A stretch of DNA of 7,834 nucleotides from CAVSUR01 sp052143655 (GCA_052143655.1 JBKQSL010000085.1:1-7834), one strand, 5' to 3'. Shown: positions 1 through 5,838, counted from the stretch's first letter. Made by a program: numbers and translations. The notes: a model not told the origin generated them from the letters alone.

Positions 1-11
1 GAAGCGTGGCT

Positions 12-91
12 CTAACCGCGCGCCACGGCCGGATTCGGCATCCCGTCCAACCCGATCACCTGCCCAGGGTGATCCAAATCAACGACCACTG
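12..91 (-). pseudogene. 3' remnant of a small minus-strand gene, possibly DUF2283-like
   Basis: Read leftward, an open frame encodes SVVVDLDHPGQVIGLDG and a short tail ending at a TAG (12-14). The pattern of a hydrophobic strand, acidic D-L-D, then G-Q-V-I-G resembles the C-terminal half of DUF2283-type small proteins, which pair a Y-D-x-x-A-D start with V-x-D-x-D-x-x-G-x-V-x-G. No N-terminal half is present: upstream in this frame the reading runs directly into repeat 1. This looks like a gene end cut off at a repeat boundary. The stretch is short, so the family assignment is weak and chance coding cannot be excluded. Confidence 0.3.
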
Positions 92-101
92 AACGACGAC
101 G

Positions 102-134
102 TGTGTTGTTATGACTTTCACGGTGGACCGTGGC
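102..134 (+). repeat. dispersed direct repeat, copy 1
   Basis: This copy starts TGTGTTGTTATGAC, continues with a TTTCACGG segment and ends with TGGACCGTGGC. It belongs to the variant in which TTGTTA is followed by YGAC or TGTC (copies 1, 7 and 8). It lies between the truncated gene end on its left and the small DUF2283-like gene on its right. Confidence 0.7.
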
Positions 135-248
135 TGCAGGCGCATCCACGGGATGCGTTTCGCTGTCTCTGACAATTACCAGTGAGAGGACTCACCCGCC
201 CGAATGGCGGCCGCGTCCACGACGAGGCCGAGGTCTTGGCGGTGGCAG

Positions 249-587
249 CTACGCAGCTCTGAGGAGCTCGTTCACCACGCGTCGGCTTGAACGAGGCGGC
301 GCCGGAGTGTTGATCTTCTGAGTGCGACGGGCGTTCGCCGCCACCGCCGATTGGAACGCGGCGATCTCTCGTACCACCTGATCGCCGAAGAGCTCATCAA
401 GGAGGTGATAGGTGACGAAGTGCCTGAAATCTGAAATCTCGAACGCCACAACGAGCTTCCTAGCACGGTCAATGTGCAGCACGAGCTTGCCCTGGCCCAC
501 TTGAACGATCTCGCCCTCCGGCGAGGGCTGCACTCTTCCCAGAAGCCGGTCAGCCCCAGTGTCATAGCTAAGATGCAGCGCGCTCAT
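249..587 (-). CDS. small hypothetical protein, DUF2283-like; partner of the HEPN-like gene
   Basis: This is a 112-residue protein. The ATG at 585-587 has a strong Shine-Dalgarno (AAAGGAG, six bases upstream on the minus strand). Residues 4-19 read LHLSYDTGADRLLGRV, and residues 33-52 form a strand with H-I-D followed by K-L-V-V-A-F-E-I. That layout resembles DUF2283 proteins (Y-D-x-x-A-D-x-L, then D-x-D-x-x-x-x-V-x-x-x-E-I). A helical middle is followed by a basic, proline-containing tail from about residue 88. There is no signal peptide or membrane segment. The gene starts 40 bp after the stop of the HEPN-like gene on the same strand, so they probably form an operon. If that gene encodes a HEPN ribonuclease, this protein is the natural antitoxin candidate. 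That role is inferred from position only. Confidence 0.7.
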   Translation of the reverse strand: MSALHLSYDTGADRLLGRVQPSPEGEIVQVGQGKLVLHIDRARKLVVAFEISDFRHFVTYHLLDELFGDQVVREIAAFQSAVAANARRTQKINTPAPPRSSRRVVNELLRAA

Positions 588-627
588 GACCTGCTCCTTT
601 CGCTGCCAGTGTAACCATAGTCAACCC

Positions 628-1323
628 TCAGATCCTGAGCCTGCCGGCGACCTGGCCGAGGCGCCGATGCCACACCTCGACGCGTCGCTCGGCGACGGGC
701 CGGGCATGAAGATAGGCGGCGATTCCAGTCCCCACCTTGTTGGCCCGAACGAGGTCCGCGTCGATGCTGGGATCCAGGACGACCAGTGCCGTGTTCATCT
801 CGGCTACGGAACTAGCGCTGCGGTGGACGATGGCGTTCCGTATCTTCTCCAAAGCGGAGACGGCTCGAAGGTCGGCTGGAGACAGTGACCGGACCTTGGC
901 CGCGTAACGCGTCGCGAGTTCCGCTGCCGCTCGGTCGGTCCACTTGTCACCGAACGAGATGTTCCGCCCCAGCGGATCGAGCAGTCGTTGCACCGTCGCG
1001 ATGCTCAACTGAGCGGGGAGAGTGACCTGCACGTAAGGTTCGAGTTCGCCGAAGCGGCCATCCCTGACCGAGGCACGGAACCTCCGCTCCACGTGAGTGC
1101 GGTAGGCAGAGGAATCCCGGTTGATCGCCGCGATGTGCCACCGAGATCGGAATCCTTCCCACTCAACCGCGACGCGCACAAACGCATCCAGCGACGCAGC
1201 CTTGCGAAGTTCGAGGTCAGAGGACTCCAGCGCGCGCTGGGTCCGCTCCCAGAGGTTCAGCGACTCACCTGCCAGGGCGAGGAAACGGTCCACCTCGTCG
1301 TCGGGGTCGCGCGTCCTCGCCAT
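628..1323 (-). CDS. HEPN-like domain protein, candidate ribonuclease toxin
   Basis: This is a 231-residue protein with an ATG at 1321-1323 and GGGAG nine bases upstream. It is predicted to be mostly helical and soluble. Near its C-terminal third it has EKIRNAIVHRS (about residues 159-169), a clear R-N-x-x-x-H form of the R-x4-H motif. In HEPN-fold RNases this motif supplies the catalytic Arg and His, here R162 and H167. An arginine-rich N-terminal half (residues 29-90) could bind nucleic acid. The small DUF2283-like gene follows after 40 bp on the same strand, giving a toxin-first order like that of HEPN/MNT pairs. Not every RNxxxH helical protein is a toxin; some act in abortive infection or have lost activity. 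The HEPN assignment rests on the motif and helical context; toxicity is inference. Confidence 0.7.
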   Translation of the reverse strand: MARTRDPDDEVDRFLALAGESLNLWERTQRALESSDLELRKAASLDAFVRVAVEWEGFRSRWHIAAINRDSSAYRTHVERRFRASVRDGRFGELEPYVQVTLPAQLSIATVQRLLDPLGRNISFGDKWTDRAAAELATRYAAKVRSLSPADLRAVSALEKIRNAIVHRSASSVAEMNTALVVLDPSIDADLVRANKVGTGIAAYLHARPVAERRVEVWHRRLGQVAGRLRI

Positions 1324-1465
1324 GAAGCTATTCTCCCGCCTACCAGCGAGCAGGGCAGATCTCTCCCACGGTCTGTGGATGAACCACTCAGATCAATTGG
1401 GAACGGGGCCGGGTCAGCTGACGTTGCACGGTGACCAGGAGCGGGGTTACGCCAGGTCTAGAACC

Positions 1466-1499
1466 TGTGTAGTTATCGCTTGCTTGCTGGACTATGGCG
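1466..1499 (+). repeat. dispersed direct repeat, copy 2
   Basis: This is a full-length copy starting TGTGTAGTTATCGCTTGC and ending with TGGACTATGGCG, close to the consensus. Its right edge is only 11 bp from the stop codon of the PIN toxin gene (1511-1513), so the following module is packed tightly against it. Confidence 0.85.
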
Positions 1500-1510
1500 T
1501 CAGTCGCATT

Positions 1511-1957
1511 TCAAGGAGCGACCAGTTCGAGTGACGGGAAATAGGTGCGGTAGCGTGTGGCGTCGCGTGTTAGCAGCCGGTAGCGGCAGACGGCAGCATG
1601 AGCGCCTATGTAGAAGTCCGGGAGTGGGGACCGGCGCTGGCCGCCACGCTTGCGGTAGGCGAGGAATGCCTTGCCCGCCACGAAACCTGCCTCATATGGG
1701 AGCGGCTCACGCTCGAATTCGGATGCGGGGACCGCGTCATCGAGGTCTTCGATCCGGTCGAAACCGATTGAGACTTCGGCGTACACGATTGGGCTGATGA
1801 TGAGCGGCCCGTCGTCTCGGGCCTGGGCGAGGGCGTCCTCGGACCACGGAGCCCAGGCAGGGTCGCCGGTCAAGATGTCGAGCAGGACCATGGAGTCGAC
1901 GAGCGTGGCTGACCCCGCGGCCGGGGGGATCGGCCGGATGTGCGGTTCATTCGCCAC
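1511..1957 (-). CDS. PIN-domain toxin, VapC-like ribonuclease
   Basis: This 148-residue protein has a GTG start at 1955-1957 that overlaps the antitoxin stop (1947-1949) by 11 bp, so the two are probably translationally coupled. PIN-fold acidic residues are in order: D21 in LVDSMVLLDIL, E61 in YAEV, D114 in PLPDFYIGAHA and D132 in TRDATRY. Together they would bind Mg2+ for RNA cleavage. The C-terminal TRDATRYRTYFPSLELV is the usual final motif of VapC-type toxins. An extra N-terminal stretch of about 18 residues precedes the first strand; because antitoxin and toxin overlap, part of it may simply be a consequence of the start position. The cognate antitoxin is the AbrB-type protein encoded upstream. 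PIN toxins typically cut tRNA or rRNA, but the target cannot be read from sequence. Confidence 0.92.
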   Translation of the reverse strand: MANEPHIRPIPPAAGSATLVDSMVLLDILTGDPAWAPWSEDALAQARDDGPLIISPIVYAEVSIGFDRIEDLDDAVPASEFEREPLPYEAGFVAGKAFLAYRKRGGQRRSPLPDFYIGAHAAVCRYRLLTRDATRYRTYFPSLELVAP

Positions 1958-2174
1958 GCAGCAACTCCATGAGCTGATCCGTGCTCATCGTGGTCGTCGC
2001 GCGACCGCGCATCCTGCGGACGAGCCGCTGCCCGCGAGTCTGGCTCATTTCGGCACGTACTATGCGCAGCGCGCCGCCGTCCTCGATGACGTCCACTTCG
2101 TCGCCTTCGTGGAGGCTGTGCCGCTCGCGCAGCGCCGCGGGGATTGTCACCTGCCCCTTGCTATTCAGCTTCAT
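1947..2174 (-). CDS. AbrB/MazE-type antitoxin of the PIN toxin
   Basis: This is a 75-residue protein. The ATG at 2172-2174 was chosen over more upstream starts because it has AGGAG seven bases upstream and because the protein then begins with the canonical swapped-hairpin AbrB motif MKLNSKGQVTIPAALRE. Residues 1-42 are the DNA-binding domain, with G-D-E-V-D-V at about 24-29. Residues 43-75 are a basic then amphipathic tail (TDQLMELLRGE), the usual toxin-binding segment. It is first in the operon and overlaps the toxin gene by 11 bp. By analogy with this class it should neutralise the PIN toxin and repress its own promoter; the direct repeats at 2184-2213 are plausible binding sites. Confidence 0.93.
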   Translation of the reverse strand: MKLNSKGQVTIPAALRERHSLHEGDEVDVIEDGGALRIVRAEMSQTRGQRLVRRMRGRATTTMSTDQLMELLRGE

Positions 2175-2183
2175 CCGTACTCT

Positions 2184-2213
2184 CCTGACACGTAATACCT
2201 GTAACACGTAGTA
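2184..2213. promoter_or_regulatory. tandem direct-repeat operator candidate of the AbrB-PIN operon
   Basis: Two adjacent imperfect direct repeats, CCTGACACGTAATA (2184-2197) and CCTGTAACACGTAGTA (2198-2213), lie immediately upstream of the antitoxin Shine-Dalgarno. On the minus strand a TATGCT hexamer (2218 to 2213) fits an actinobacterial -10 (TANNNT) and would place the transcription start inside the repeats. That geometry suits autorepression by the antitoxin. Confidence 0.45.
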
Positions 2214-2234
2214 GCATACCTCAGCGCCCGTGGG

Positions 2235-2257
2235 AAGACGCCCCGGCGGGGCGTCTT
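2235..2257. terminator. strong GC-rich hairpin, possible bidirectional terminator or insulator
   Basis: A perfect 10-bp inverted repeat (AAGACGCCCC at 2235-2244, GGGGCGTCTT at 2248-2257) surrounds a three-base loop. It lies between the AbrB operon promoter and repeat 3. There is no T-tract on either side, so classical intrinsic termination is uncertain; it could block read-through between neighbouring modules. Confidence 0.4.
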
Positions 2258-2271
2258 GATCTGCGGCCGGC

Positions 2272-2299
2272 TGTGTCGTTATCGCTTGCATGTTGGACT
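2272..2299 (+). repeat. dispersed direct repeat, copy 3
   Basis: This copy reads TGTGTCGTTATCGCTTGCA, then TGTTGGACT. It matches the consensus through the GGACT core but lacks the ATGGCG end, continuing as GTCAG instead. It lies between the AbrB-PIN module and the secreted-protein pseudogene. Confidence 0.8.
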
Positions 2300-2451
2300 G
2301 TCAGTTCACTCACAGATTCTGGCTTGACCGGGACGGTCTCCCTTGCCCGTCACATGGCGAGCTGCCTGGCCGCACCGGCTGAACCTGCTAGGTTACGGAC
2401 GGTCACGGACGTGTGGCTACCGGCATCCCGGGGATGACAGTGCGGAGAACC

Positions 2452-2951
2452 ATGCTCAGGCGGGCCTTGCCCCGGCGGGTACTGGCCGCGGCGGTCGTTG
2501 TCGCCGTTGCCGCCGCTGGCGCCGGCCAGTGCCTCGCCGGCACCGCCCAGGCATCGAGCACCTGGTCCACCCCCCACCGCCATCGACAGCGGCCGAAACC
2601 CGTTCTCGGTGTCGTGCCCCACCACCACGTTCTGCCTCGCTGTGGACACCTCAGGCGATGAGGTCACCTACAGCGACGGCGCCTGGTCCACCCCCGTCAA
2701 CATCGACAGCCTCAACCGCCACCGGCGCCCAGCACCTCGCCCACGCCTGCCTGCGCTACGACCCCACCAGCGCCACCTTCACCTACCCTTGGCACCTCAA
2801 CGCCCGTGCTCACGGCGGCGAAACCCTCGAACTGCGCCTCACCTACCCCGCACCAGCTATCACCTGGACCCACATCACCATCGCCCCCGCCTGTGCCGGC
2901 CTCCGGCCCGGGCATCAGGTGTGTCGTTATCACTCGCATGCTGGATTATGA
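2452..2951 (+). pseudogene. decayed secreted repeat-protein gene with frameshifts
   Basis: The ATG at 2452 (GGAG at 2444-2447) begins a clear signal peptide: basic MLRRALPRR, a hydrophobic A/V core, then AQA as the likely cleavage site. After S-T-W-S-T-P the sense reading moves to another frame at a C6 run (2570-2575) and continues with IDSG, PFSVSCPTTTFCLAVD and TYSDGAWSTP. This resembles an actinobacterial secreted repeat unit of about 40 residues. The phrase W-S-T-P...I-D-S recurs 120 bp later (2557-2590 and 2679-2710), so at least two units were present. Near 2711 the reading moves to a third frame (DPTSATFTYPW...LELRLTYP), which could be a second wall or adhesin-type domain. That frame runs into repeat 4 and stops at 2951. 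A TAGGTT hexamer inside a small palindrome (2382-2394) is a possible -10. The two frame changes suggest the gene is dead. Confidence 0.6.
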
Positions 2952-2953
2952 CG
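2920..2953 (+). repeat. dispersed direct repeat, copy 4
   Basis: This full-length copy starts TGTGTCGTTATCACTCGCA and ends with CTGGATTATGACG. Its ends can pair: TCGTTAT with ATGACGA, including one G-T wobble. The last codons and stop of the preceding pseudogene lie inside it, and the TetR stop is 49 bp further right. Confidence 0.8.
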
Positions 2954-3001
2954 ATGCTCGTATATACGCCATTGAGCTGGGAGAACGCCTCACGGTTGGC
3001 G

Positions 3002-3673
3002 TCAGCGGGTGTTATCGGCGGGTAGCACGAGGCGCGTGACGCTGTCGGTGAACCAGCGCTCGAAGCGTGCGGTCGTCCAGTGCCGGTCACCGGTGAGACG
3101 GCAGAACACCACCGGGTCCATCAGCGCCCAGACCGTGTCGACGGCGGCGGCGCGGTCGGTTCCCTCGCGGAGGGCGGACCGGTGCATGATGTCGTCGACC
3201 AGCCACGAGGCCATGACTTCTCGCTGGGACATGAGCTGCGCGGCTACTGCGGCGATGTCCTCGTCGGCTCGGGCGGCTTCCAAGGCGGTCGCCGCCAGCC
3301 CCGCGGCCCGCTCGGCTGAGCCGGCGAGCACCCGGGCGAATGCCGCGACGAAATCCGGCGGCCCGGCGATGGGCTCAGCTTGCTTGGCCCACTGGAGGTC
3401 CAGCATCGTTGCCTGGTCGTCGTCGCCCGCGATCGCGACGTCGATTACTGCCTTCAGCAGCCGTGCCTTGGTCCGGAAGGCAAGCTCGACGGTGGGCAGC
3501 GCGACGTCGGCGTCCAGGGCGACCGCGCGCATCGTGGTGCCTGCGTAGCCGTGCGCCAGGAACCGCTGGGCGGCTGCCGCGATGATGCGGGCACGAGTTC
3601 GGCGTGCCTGCATTTCGCGGCCCGGCGAGCGGTAGCCGCGGGCCGCTGTCCCGCCTGTGCCCGTGGCACTCAT
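3002..3673 (-). CDS. TetR-family transcriptional regulator
   Basis: This 223-residue protein has an ATG at 3671-3673. The N-terminal DNA-binding domain (about residues 22-70) carries RTRARIIAAAAQRFLAHGY, then a helix-turn-helix around TTMRAVALDADVALPTVELAF. The third helix is followed by K-A-R-L-L-K, the usual entry to the ligand-binding core. Residues 80-223 are helical, as expected for a ligand-binding and dimerisation domain. The start codon abuts a perfect palindrome and has no room for a Shine-Dalgarno. A TACCAT hexamer inside the palindrome lies eight bases upstream, so a leaderless transcript is plausible. An alternative start at 3611-3613 would remove 20 residues that carry no domain. 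Divergent from the VOC gene and sharing its operator, it probably represses both. The ligand is unknown. Confidence 0.93.
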   Translation of the reverse strand: MSATGTGGTAARGYRSPGREMQARRTRARIIAAAAQRFLAHGYAGTTMRAVALDADVALPTVELAFRTKARLLKAVIDVAIAGDDDQATMLDLQWAKQAEPIAGPPDFVAAFARVLAGSAERAAGLAATALEAARADEDIAAVAAQLMSQREVMASWLVDDIMHRSALREGTDRAAAVDTVWALMDPVVFCRLTGDRHWTTARFERWFTDSVTRLVLPADNTR

Positions 3674-3702
3674 ATTCGGCTATGGTACTGCCATAGCCGA
3701 AT
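3674..3702. promoter_or_regulatory. perfect 12-bp palindrome, TetR operator in the divergent promoter
   Basis: ATTCGGCTATGG (3674-3685) and CCATAGCCGAAT (3691-3702) are exact reverse complements separated by five bases. The element fills most of the 44-bp gap between the divergent TetR and VOC genes. It also contains TANNNT hexamers for both directions: TATGGT on the plus strand and TACCAT on the minus strand. A regulator bound here would block both promoters. Confidence 0.85.
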
Positions 3703-3717
3703 TGGGAAAGGCAAGCG

Positions 3718-4119
3718 ATGACCGATGACAGCGCACCTGCCAACCCGGGCGTCGAGGCCACGGTGGCCCGGCCCGGCGGTGTCTCCTATCTCGGGATGCC
3801 CGCACAAGATGTGGCGCAGTCCGCGGACTTCTACCGCGCGGTCTTCGGCTGGCAGATACGCGGCACACGGGACCAGCCGAGCTTCAGCGACGGCACCGGC
3901 CACGTCATCGGGCACTGGCGCACCGACCTGCCCGCCACCGGGGAAGCCGGAATCCGGCCCTACATCTACGTCATCCAGCTTGATGACGTGCTGCGCAAGG
4001 CAGCCGAGCGTGGCGCGGAAGTGGTCACCCTCCCCTACCAGGAAGGCAATCTAACCATCGCCACCGTCCGCGACCCCGCGGGCAACGTCATCGGCATCTG
4101 GCAAGACGGAACGAGCTAA
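3718..4119 (+). CDS. VOC-superfamily (glyoxalase/dioxygenase-fold) protein
   Basis: This 133-residue protein starts at ATG 3718 with GAAAGG six bases upstream. After a flexible N-terminus of about 20 residues, VSYLGMPAQDVAQSADFYRAVFGW (23-46) is the standard first beta-alpha unit of VOC proteins. VIQLDDVLRKAAERGAEVV (86-103) is the second helix region, and DPAGNVIGIWQ (119-129) is the usual terminal strand. The length fits a single-domain VOC protein that dimerises. Members include glyoxalases, dioxygenases and drug-binding resistance proteins; nothing here identifies the substrate. The gene is divergent from a TetR regulator with a shared operator, so it is probably inducible by a small molecule. 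This arrangement suits detoxification of, or resistance to, a ligand of the regulator. Confidence 0.92.
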   Translation: MTDDSAPANPGVEATVARPGGVSYLGMPAQDVAQSADFYRAVFGWQIRGTRDQPSFSDGTGHVIGHWRTDLPATGEAGIRPYIYVIQLDDVLRKAAERGAEVVTLPYQEGNLTIATVRDPAGNVIGIWQDGTS

Positions 4120-4198
4120 CCATCGCGACGACCAGGAACCGCGCCCAGCTTGCAGCGGGCCCGGTGGCTGCACCGCCGAGCCCAGAAGATAGTTCACC

Positions 4199-4212
4199 TG
4201 CGTCGTTATCGC
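4199..4212 (+). repeat. dispersed direct repeat, copy 5 (partial)
   Basis: Only the left part matches: TGCGTCGTTATCGC. The sequence then diverges to ATCCTCGGCG. It is counted because 12 of the 13 defined consensus positions match and it lies 73 bp before the next copy in the same orientation. Confidence 0.5.
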
Positions 4213-4271
4213 ATCCTCGGCGCCGCCCGGCGCAATCTGGACGGGCGGCAAGCGCCTTCTTAGGAACTCAC

Positions 4272-4294
4272 TGCGTGGTTATCGCTTGCATGCT
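4272..4294 (+). repeat. dispersed direct repeat, copy 6 (3'-truncated)
   Basis: The first 23 bases follow the consensus (TGCGTGGTTATCGCTTGCA, then TGCT), after which it diverges to TCTGCGCC instead of GGACTATGG. Like copy 5, it has C instead of T at the third base. Confidence 0.7.
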
Positions 4295-4352
4295 TCTGCG
4301 CCGGAACGCCCGGCCCGCGTAGCGACCATCGCACCGGCACAGATCAGCACAA

Positions 4353-4386
4353 TGTGTTGTTATGTCACGCACGTTGGACTATGGCG
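4353..4386 (+). repeat. dispersed direct repeat, copy 7
   Basis: This full-length copy starts TGTGTTGTTATGTCACGCA and ends with GTTGGACTATGGCG. It belongs to the TTGTTA variant with copies 1 and 8. It borders the module containing the decayed carbon-nitrogen hydrolase and the FitAB-like pair. Confidence 0.85.
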
Positions 4387-4599
4387 ACGTACTCAACGTG
4401 CCGCTCGGTAGCGCACGATCCCACAGCATTCACGGCGCGGATCTAACTGGCGGTACCCGCCCGCCCGGACAACGGGCTCGGCTTCTGCTTACGGGACCGG
4501 GCTCTGCGATGGGACAGGTGATCCGTGATGACGGCGGGCGTGGCTTCTCGCCTGCGGAGAGGTGCATGCAGTGTGCCGCTCCGCGCGGCTAGCAGCTTA

Positions 4600-5239
4600 C
4601 GGGCCACCCGCGCCTCACGTATTCGCGGAGATAGGGCGCACCCGAATCGCATGCCGTCAACCTCGAACGTAATCGGCGCTGAGCCGGGAGAGTACATGTA
4701 CGTGATCTTCGTGTTCGACAGCATCCGCTCGTCGTAGCGGGTCATTACCTCGCCGCGGTCGGAGATCACGTACAGGCTGTTATGCGGGCGATGCGGCGGG
4801 TCAGCGGATGGACGGAACCGAGTACGGCCCAGATCCGCAGGGTCCGGGCAAGCTCCGCCGTTTCGGCCAGCTCCTGGCGGACCACGTCCCAGTCGAAGCG
4901 GTCCCAGTCAGCTTGGCCGGCCTTGCCCGGGTCGCCGGACATGATCCGCTTGTGGGGTGAGCAGGTCGCTCCCTCGGAGAAGTGGATCAGCCTCGCGTCC
5001 TGCTCGCGGGCTTCACGCATCAGCTGCCGTATCCCGCGGCCGGCGGATCGCAGTTGGGCGCCGTCGCGGGGATCGTGGGGAGTGACGGTCTGCGCGACAG
5101 ACAGCCGCACGTGCCTGGTCTCCGGCATCGGGTCTCCATCTGAAGTAACACGGAAGTGCCGGAGGGCAGTGGTGTAGGACTCGCCAGTCTTGGCCGCGCG
5201 GGCGCGCACCCGGCGCTTCAGGTTCCTATTCGCTGTCAT
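4600..5239 (-). pseudogene. frameshifted carbon-nitrogen hydrolase (nitrilase superfamily)
   Basis: The likely start is ATG 5237-5239 with GGAAGG upstream. An N-terminal segment (MTANRNLKRRVRARAAKTGE) of a kind common in actinobacterial hydrolases is followed by the first nitrilase strand (RLSVAQT). The catalytic Glu appears in LIHFSEGA (residue 89 from this start), followed by helices up to VLGSVHPLT. At about 4796-4800 one base of a C run (minus strand) appears to be missing. The sense then continues in another frame as YVISDRGEVMTRYDE, with the catalytic Lys in LSNTK (4707-4709) and the strand DGMRFGCAL. Where the catalytic Cys is expected there is a Ser (TCT, 4629-4631), one base from TGT, and family resemblance is then lost. 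The enzyme is therefore almost certainly inactive. The original substrate is unknown. Confidence 0.75.
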
Positions 5240-5592
5240 CTGGCCTTCCACCGTCTCGAACGTCGGCCCCCCAGCGACAACCACGCCCGAGACGAACGGA
5301 CCAGGACAGCGACCCGAGACATGAGTCCCTTTGCCTCTTCATCAGGCCGTGCTGGGGACGGCCAGCAGAGGTTCGGCGTGAGCCACGCCGTAGGCAACAT
5401 TAGCGCGACCGCCACGCGCCAGCCGCGACCTGGTCGGCAAATGCGCTGTGGTCGTCGGCCGCCGACGCGGTCCCGGGTGGAACAGCACGAGGTCACCCGC
5501 ACACGCGTCGGCCCGGTCTTGGATGTGGGCGCCTCGGACCTGGTGATGCAGTGATAGCATTGTAAGCATTGCCTGCGTAAGGAGGGTTGACG
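5240..5592. other. gene-free stretch upstream of the FitAB-like operon
   Basis: About 350 bp lie between the start of the decayed hydrolase (minus) and the FitAB-like operon (plus), so these are divergent units. Several overlapping open frames exist on both strands but none resembles a known family. A minus-strand phrase AGDLVLFHPG near 5475-5505 has a dioxygenase-like flavour but no supporting context. The last 40 bp hold the FitAB promoter candidate. Confidence 0.4.
5555..5572 (+). promoter_or_regulatory. direct-repeat promoter/operator candidate of the FitAB-like operon
   Basis: Two adjacent 9-bp units, TAGCATTGT and AAGCATTGC, sit 20 bp upstream of the antitoxin start. The first includes TAGCAT, a possible -10 (TANNNT). 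Short tandem units of this kind are typical binding sites for RHH antitoxins. The GGAGG Shine-Dalgarno follows at 5581-5585. Confidence 0.4.
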
Positions 5593-5838
5593 ATGGCGAC
5601 GTTGACGATCCGCGGTCTTGATGAGGAGACACACGCCCGGCTCCGTGTCCTTGCCGCACAGCACGGACGATCGATGGAAGCCGAAGTGCGGGCCATCCTC
5701 GCCGAACGCCTGGCCTCCCCGACGCCGAACTTCGGCCTCGGGAGCCATATTCACGCGCGGTTCGCCGGCCTGGGCGGCGCAGACCTTGACCTTCCTGCGC
5801 GCAACGAGCTGCCGCGCGCGGCGGTGTTCGACGCGTGA
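5593..5838 (+). CDS. FitA-like ribbon-helix-helix antitoxin
   Basis: This 81-residue protein starts at ATG 5593, seven bases after GGAGG; a TTG six bases further upstream overlaps the spacer and is less likely. Residues 2-42 are a ribbon-helix-helix: the strand ATLTIRGLD, then EETHARLRVLAAQHGRSMEA and EVRAILAERL. This is the classical FitA/StbC signature (R-G-L-D-E-E...A-A-x-x-G-R-S-x-E-x-E-x-R). The C-terminal part has a G/A-rich linker and an acidic end suited to occupying the toxin active site. Its stop overlaps the toxin GTG by four bases (GTGA), indicating coupling. It should bind its own promoter as a complex with the toxin. Confidence 0.93.
   Translation: MATLTIRGLDEETHARLRVLAAQHGRSMEAEVRAILAERLASPTPNFGLGSHIHARFAGLGGADLDLPARNELPRAAVFDA

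Larger units (their letters stand above)
4120..4442. other. gene-free stretch holding repeats 5, 6 and 7
   Basis: No convincing coding region was found on either strand here. It contains one partial, one truncated and one full repeat copy, separated by about 60 bp, so two inter-repeat intervals have no gene. A weak hairpin (TGCAGC at 4151-4156 with GCTGCA at 4167-4172) lies 32 bp after the VOC stop. Without a T-tract it is only a doubtful terminator. Confidence 0.5.

Noticed and set aside
1413..1422. GTCAGCTGAC palindrome as an operator of the HEPN operon
   Set aside because: It is a perfect 10-bp palindrome but sits about 90 bp upstream of the start with no promoter-like hexamer beside it. 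It is too short to claim.
3009..3022. Another repeat copy (GTGTTATCGGCGG)
   Set aside because: It is the C-terminal coding end of the TetR gene, and similarity ends after a few bases.
4151..4172. Intrinsic terminator after the VOC gene
   Set aside because: The stem is only 6 bp with a 10-base loop and has no T-tract.
4443..4769. An independent 108-residue gene
   Set aside because: Its first half contains the Lys motif and following strand of the nitrilase fold, so it is the shifted continuation of the upstream hydrolase. The last half has no family resemblance.
4774..4796. Another repeat copy (TGTTATGCGGGCG...)
   Set aside because: It lies within the carbon-nitrogen hydrolase coding sequence and is explained by its codons in the expected reading. 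The match beyond TGTTATG is poor.
5342..5520. Phytanoyl-CoA dioxygenase remnant on the minus strand (AGDLVLFHPG)
   Set aside because: Only one short phrase fits and no metal-binding His/Asp motif is found around it in any frame.
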